Assembly (NCBI RefSeq): GCF_000497045.1
Contig: NW_015961950.1
Coordinates: 481,294 to 545,293, forward strand
Source of the DNA: Kalmanozyma brasiliensis GHG001
Lineage: Eukaryota; Basidiomycota; Ustilaginomycetes; Ustilaginales
DNA length: 64,000 nt
Direction of reading: 5' to 3'
Shown here: positions 61,677 to 64,000 of the stretch, in pieces
Numbering within the stretch: the stretch's first letter is position 1
Layout of the letters: every line of letters starts with the position of its first letter
Position numbers and translations under genes: made by a program
The notes under the pieces: model-generated
What the model saw: the letters and a program-made list of their open reading frames with translations, nothing else
Told to the model about the DNA's origin: nothing
Databases searched by the model: none

Positions 61677-63482
61677 ATGCCCGTTCAAGCAACGAACGGC
61701 CACCCTGCCATGGATGGCGCCGACTTTGGTCAGAACGCGTCAGCAAGCGGTCACGGCTCCAATGCTCATGCAGCGAACGGCTTCTACGTTAACGGACATG
61801 TCGATTCTAGCGTCAACGCGGCCGGTCCTTCGAGCTCGCAGCACTCCAGCTCACCATTCGCATCCGCCGGCCGTCCAAACATCCTCTTCGTCATGGCGGA
61901 CCAGCTTGCAGCTCCTCAGCTTCGCATGTACAACGAAAGATCGCAGATTCTCACGCCCAACCTCGATCGTCTCGCAAAGGATGCCGTCGTGCTCGAATCG
62001 GCGTACTGCAACTCGCCGCTCTGCGCACCTTCTCGCATGGCTCTCGTGACCGGTCAGCTTCCATCGAAGATCGCCTCCTACGACAACGCTTCGTCGATTA
62101 GCTCCGATCTTCCGACATATGCGCACTATCTTCGATCCGCCAATTATGAGACCGTCCTCGCCGGCAAGATGCACTTCATCGGCGACCAGCTTCACGGCTT
62201 CGAGAAGCGTCTCACCGCCGACATCTACCCTGGCGACTACGGCTGGGCCGTCAACTGGGACGAGCCGGATCGCAGGCTCGAATGGTACCACAACTCGTCC
62301 AGTATTCTCCAAGCCGGCCCTTGCGTTCGTTCCAACCAGATGGACTACGACGAGGAGGTCCTTTACAAGTCAAAGCAATACCTCTTCGACCATGCTCGCC
62401 GTAAGACAGGCGGCGCTCCCACGCGTCCGTTCGCAATGACCGTCAGCTTCACCCACCCGCACGATCCATACACCATCGAGAAGGAGTTCTGGGACCTCTA
62501 CGAAGGCGTTGACATCAACATGCCCGAAGTGGAGATTCACCCAAGCAAGCAAGATCCTCATTCGAAGCGTCTTCGTCACGTTTGCGATCTCGAAGGCAGG
62601 CAGTTCACTCCCGAGCAAATCAAGCGCGCAAAGCGTGCCTACTACGGCTCGGTCTCGTACGTCGACGCAAAGATCGGAGAGCTTCTGGCCACTCTCGACA
62701 AGTGCGGCCTGCGCGATGATACCGTCATCGTCTTGAGCGGCGACCACGGCGACATGCTCGGCGAGCGATCGCTTTGGTACAAGATGAGCTACTTCGAGAG
62801 CTCGGTCCGCGTGCCGCTTCTCTTCAACTACCCCAAGATGTTTGCGCCTCGCCGTGTCAAGTCCAACGTCTCAACGATGGATCTGCTCCCCACGTTCTGC
62901 GACATCGTCGGCATCCCGCTCCAGAAGCACCTGCCGCTCGACGGCGTCAGCATGCTCCCGCATCTCGTCGGACAGACAGGTCACGACACCGTCATCGCAG
63001 AGTACATGGGTGAAGGAACTGCTGCGCCACTTTGCATGATTCGTCGCGGGCCGTGGAAGTACGTCACTTGCCCCATCGACCCGCCTCAGCTCTTCAACCT
63101 GGACCGCGATCCCAAGGAGCTCGTCAATCTGGCTACCGACCGCGACAGTCTCGATGCCGAGTCACGCACGGCCCTCGAAGGCTTCGAAGTCGAGGCACTC
63201 AAGCGATGGGACATGGCCAAGATCACCGAGGACGTGCTCATGGTTCAGCGTCGTCGACGATTCGTATTCTCCAGCCTCAAGCAAGGCACGTGGACCTCGT
63301 GGGACTACCAGGTTCCTACCGACACTCAGAACATGTACATCCGCTCGCATCTTGATCTCGACGATCTCGAGCGCATGGCTCGCTTCCCGCCCGTCGACGA
63401 GCTCGGCAACACCATTGTTGCCTCTGCAGATGTCGCCACACCCCCTGCCACGCCGCCCAATGGCAAGACGCAGCAGGTTTGA
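61677..63482 (+). CDS. choline sulfatase (type I sulfatase)
   Basis: 601 aa, intronless, ATG at 61677. It hydrolyses choline-O-sulfate to choline and sulfate, releasing a stored sulfur and osmolyte source. After a Ser/Asn-rich N-terminus of about 65 residues comes NILFVMADQLAAPQLRMY with a metal-binding Asp. The CAPSR motif follows, with Cys116 the residue converted to formylglycine. Next come GKMHFIGDQLHGFEKRL, the metal-site SGDHGDMLGE, and the C-terminal RRGPWKYV...FNLDRDPKEL segment. The SYDNASSISSDLPTYAHYLR and YPGDYGWAVNW stretches are characteristic of choline sulfatases. There is no signal peptide, so it is likely cytosolic. It is the last gene before the telomere-like repeats. Confidence 0.92.
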   Translation: MPVQATNGHPAMDGADFGQNASASGHGSNAHAANGFYVNGHVDSSVNAAGPSSSQHSSSPFASAGRPNILFVMADQLAAPQLRMYNERSQILTPNLDRLAKDAVVLESAYCNSPLCAPSRMALVTGQLPSKIASYDNASSISSDLPTYAHYLRSANYETVLAGKMHFIGDQLHGFEKRLTADIYPGDYGWAVNWDEPDRRLEWYHNSSSILQAGPCVRSNQMDYDEEVLYKSKQYLFDHARRKTGGAPTRPFAMTVSFTHPHDPYTIEKEFWDLYEGVDINMPEVEIHPSKQDPHSKRLRHVCDLEGRQFTPEQIKRAKRAYYGSVSYVDAKIGELLATLDKCGLRDDTVIVLSGDHGDMLGERSLWYKMSYFESSVRVPLLFNYPKMFAPRRVKSNVSTMDLLPTFCDIVGIPLQKHLPLDGVSMLPHLVGQTGHDTVIAEYMGEGTAAPLCMIRRGPWKYVTCPIDPPQLFNLDRDPKELVNLATDRDSLDAESRTALEGFEVEALKRWDMAKITEDVLMVQRRRRFVFSSLKQGTWTSWDYQVPTDTQNMYIRSHLDLDDLERMARFPPVDELGNTIVASADVATPPATPPNGKTQQV

Positions 63483-63768
63483 ACGGTGTTACCGCACGTC
63501 GCACATACAACGTCATCTCGTGCAACTTAGTTTACACGTTCATACCCTGGCATCCATCCTGTGTCGCCGTTGCATTTCACATAGCACTCTTGTAACAACA
63601 CTGCCACCGACATCCAAATTGCATTGCTCAATCATTGGTAGAAAGCTGAATCGAGGAACATTGTGCACGCCGATAGAGAGACGACAAGGACGAACGACAC
63701 TTCGAAGCAATTTCTGAGTGAAAATGCGCGAAAAATTGAGGCAGAAAAATTAACAACTGCTACAGAGG

Positions 63769-63785
63769 CCTAACCCTAACCCTAC
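63769..63785. repeat. telomere-like CCCTAA repeats
   Basis: About two and a half CCCTAA units, the C-rich strand of the TTAGGG repeat used by Ustilago telomeres. Confidence 0.8.
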
Positions 63786-63868
63786 ATTCACTGAAGGTTG
63801 AAGTGTGGTCAACATACCTATGCAAGGTACCCTATGCAGACAAATGTATCTACTAGGGGTACCAACAT

Positions 63869-63890
63869 CCTAGCCCTAGCCCTAACCCTA
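63869..63890. repeat. telomere-like CCCTAG/CCCTAA array
   Basis: Roughly three units of CCCTAG and CCCTAA type, same orientation as the first array. Confidence 0.75.
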
Positions 63891-63915
63891 GGCCAGAGTC
63901 CGGATGGGCGGGATC

Positions 63916-63929
63916 TTAGGGTTAGGGTT
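63916..63929. repeat. telomere-like TTAGGG repeats, opposite orientation
   Basis: TTAGGGTTAGGGTT, inverted relative to the arrays at 63769 and 63869. Confidence 0.8.
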
Positions 63930-64000
63930 CCAAGGGGCCGGCCGACTTACTTTTGCTCGATCTGGCTGGGCGAGCTTGGTGGACCAAGCTTGCCCTTGGT

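Larger units (their letters stand above)
63483..64000. other. subtelomere-like tail without genes
   Basis: About 520 bases after the sulfatase stop. The first half looks like a 3' untranslated region; from 63765 short telomere-like arrays appear in both orientations. No coding frame was supported. Confidence 0.6.

Overview
The window is nuclear DNA of a basidiomycete smut fungus, most likely Ustilaginales (Ustilago, Sporisorium or Moesziomyces type). The evidence is GC-rich, gene-dense DNA with mostly intronless genes and a few 70-95 nt GT..AG introns, long Ser/Pro-rich disordered proteins, one nuclear tRNA-Thr, a group III G-alpha subunit, and TTAGGG-type telomeric repeats at the right edge. 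There are no operons, phage genes, CRISPR arrays or recognisable intact transposons.

Layout. 1-9.6 kb: the 3' part of an FAD-linked oxidoreductase gene; SAGA subunit Spt7, whose first exon is only 6 nt; a short-chain dehydrogenase; a BLI-3-like flavin-binding protein; then a 2.2 kb divergent promoter. 9.6-20.3 kb: the polarisome scaffold Spa2, a C2H2 zinc-finger regulator, the glycogen branching enzyme and tRNA-Thr(AGU). 20.4-29 kb: a small membrane protein, the nucleolar G-patch protein Pxr1, a WDR59/Sea3-like SEACAT subunit and an inositol/sugar transporter. 29-37.3 kb: the intronless G-alpha gene flanked by long intergenic stretches; the left one holds effector-like and broken reading frames. 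37.3-47.9 kb: a single-pass membrane protein, a mitochondrial carrier and a very large DH-BAR-SH3 Rho GEF. 48.7-54.4 kb: a metabolic group with a peroxisomal (AKL-ending) acyl-CoA synthetase and two zinc alcohol dehydrogenases, one with two introns, in divergent arrangement. 54.4-64 kb: gene-poor DNA with an unexplained protein-like stretch, a CRL-ending alpha/beta hydrolase, a four-exon FAR-17a/AIG1-like membrane hydrolase, a small apparently frameshifted frame, a choline sulfatase, and a tail with telomere-like repeats in both orientations.

Themes. Polarity and signalling genes (Spa2, Rho/Cdc42 GEF, G-alpha) lie among housekeeping genes without forming a cluster. Two C-terminal peroxisomal signals occur within 10 kb (acyl-CoA synthetase and hydrolase), suggesting peroxisomal lipid metabolism. 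The strongest leads for new biology are: a secreted-effector-like frame lacking a start ATG (31.1-31.4 kb), a relic frame with one internal TGA (30.0-30.3 kb), a frameshifted unknown gene (60.8-61.3 kb), an unassigned candidate spliced gene (55.1-55.8 kb), a Rho GEF without an obvious start codon, and inverted interstitial telomere repeats. I found no convincing novel multi-gene system. All splice models and family assignments were read by eye and not checked by transcript data or database search.
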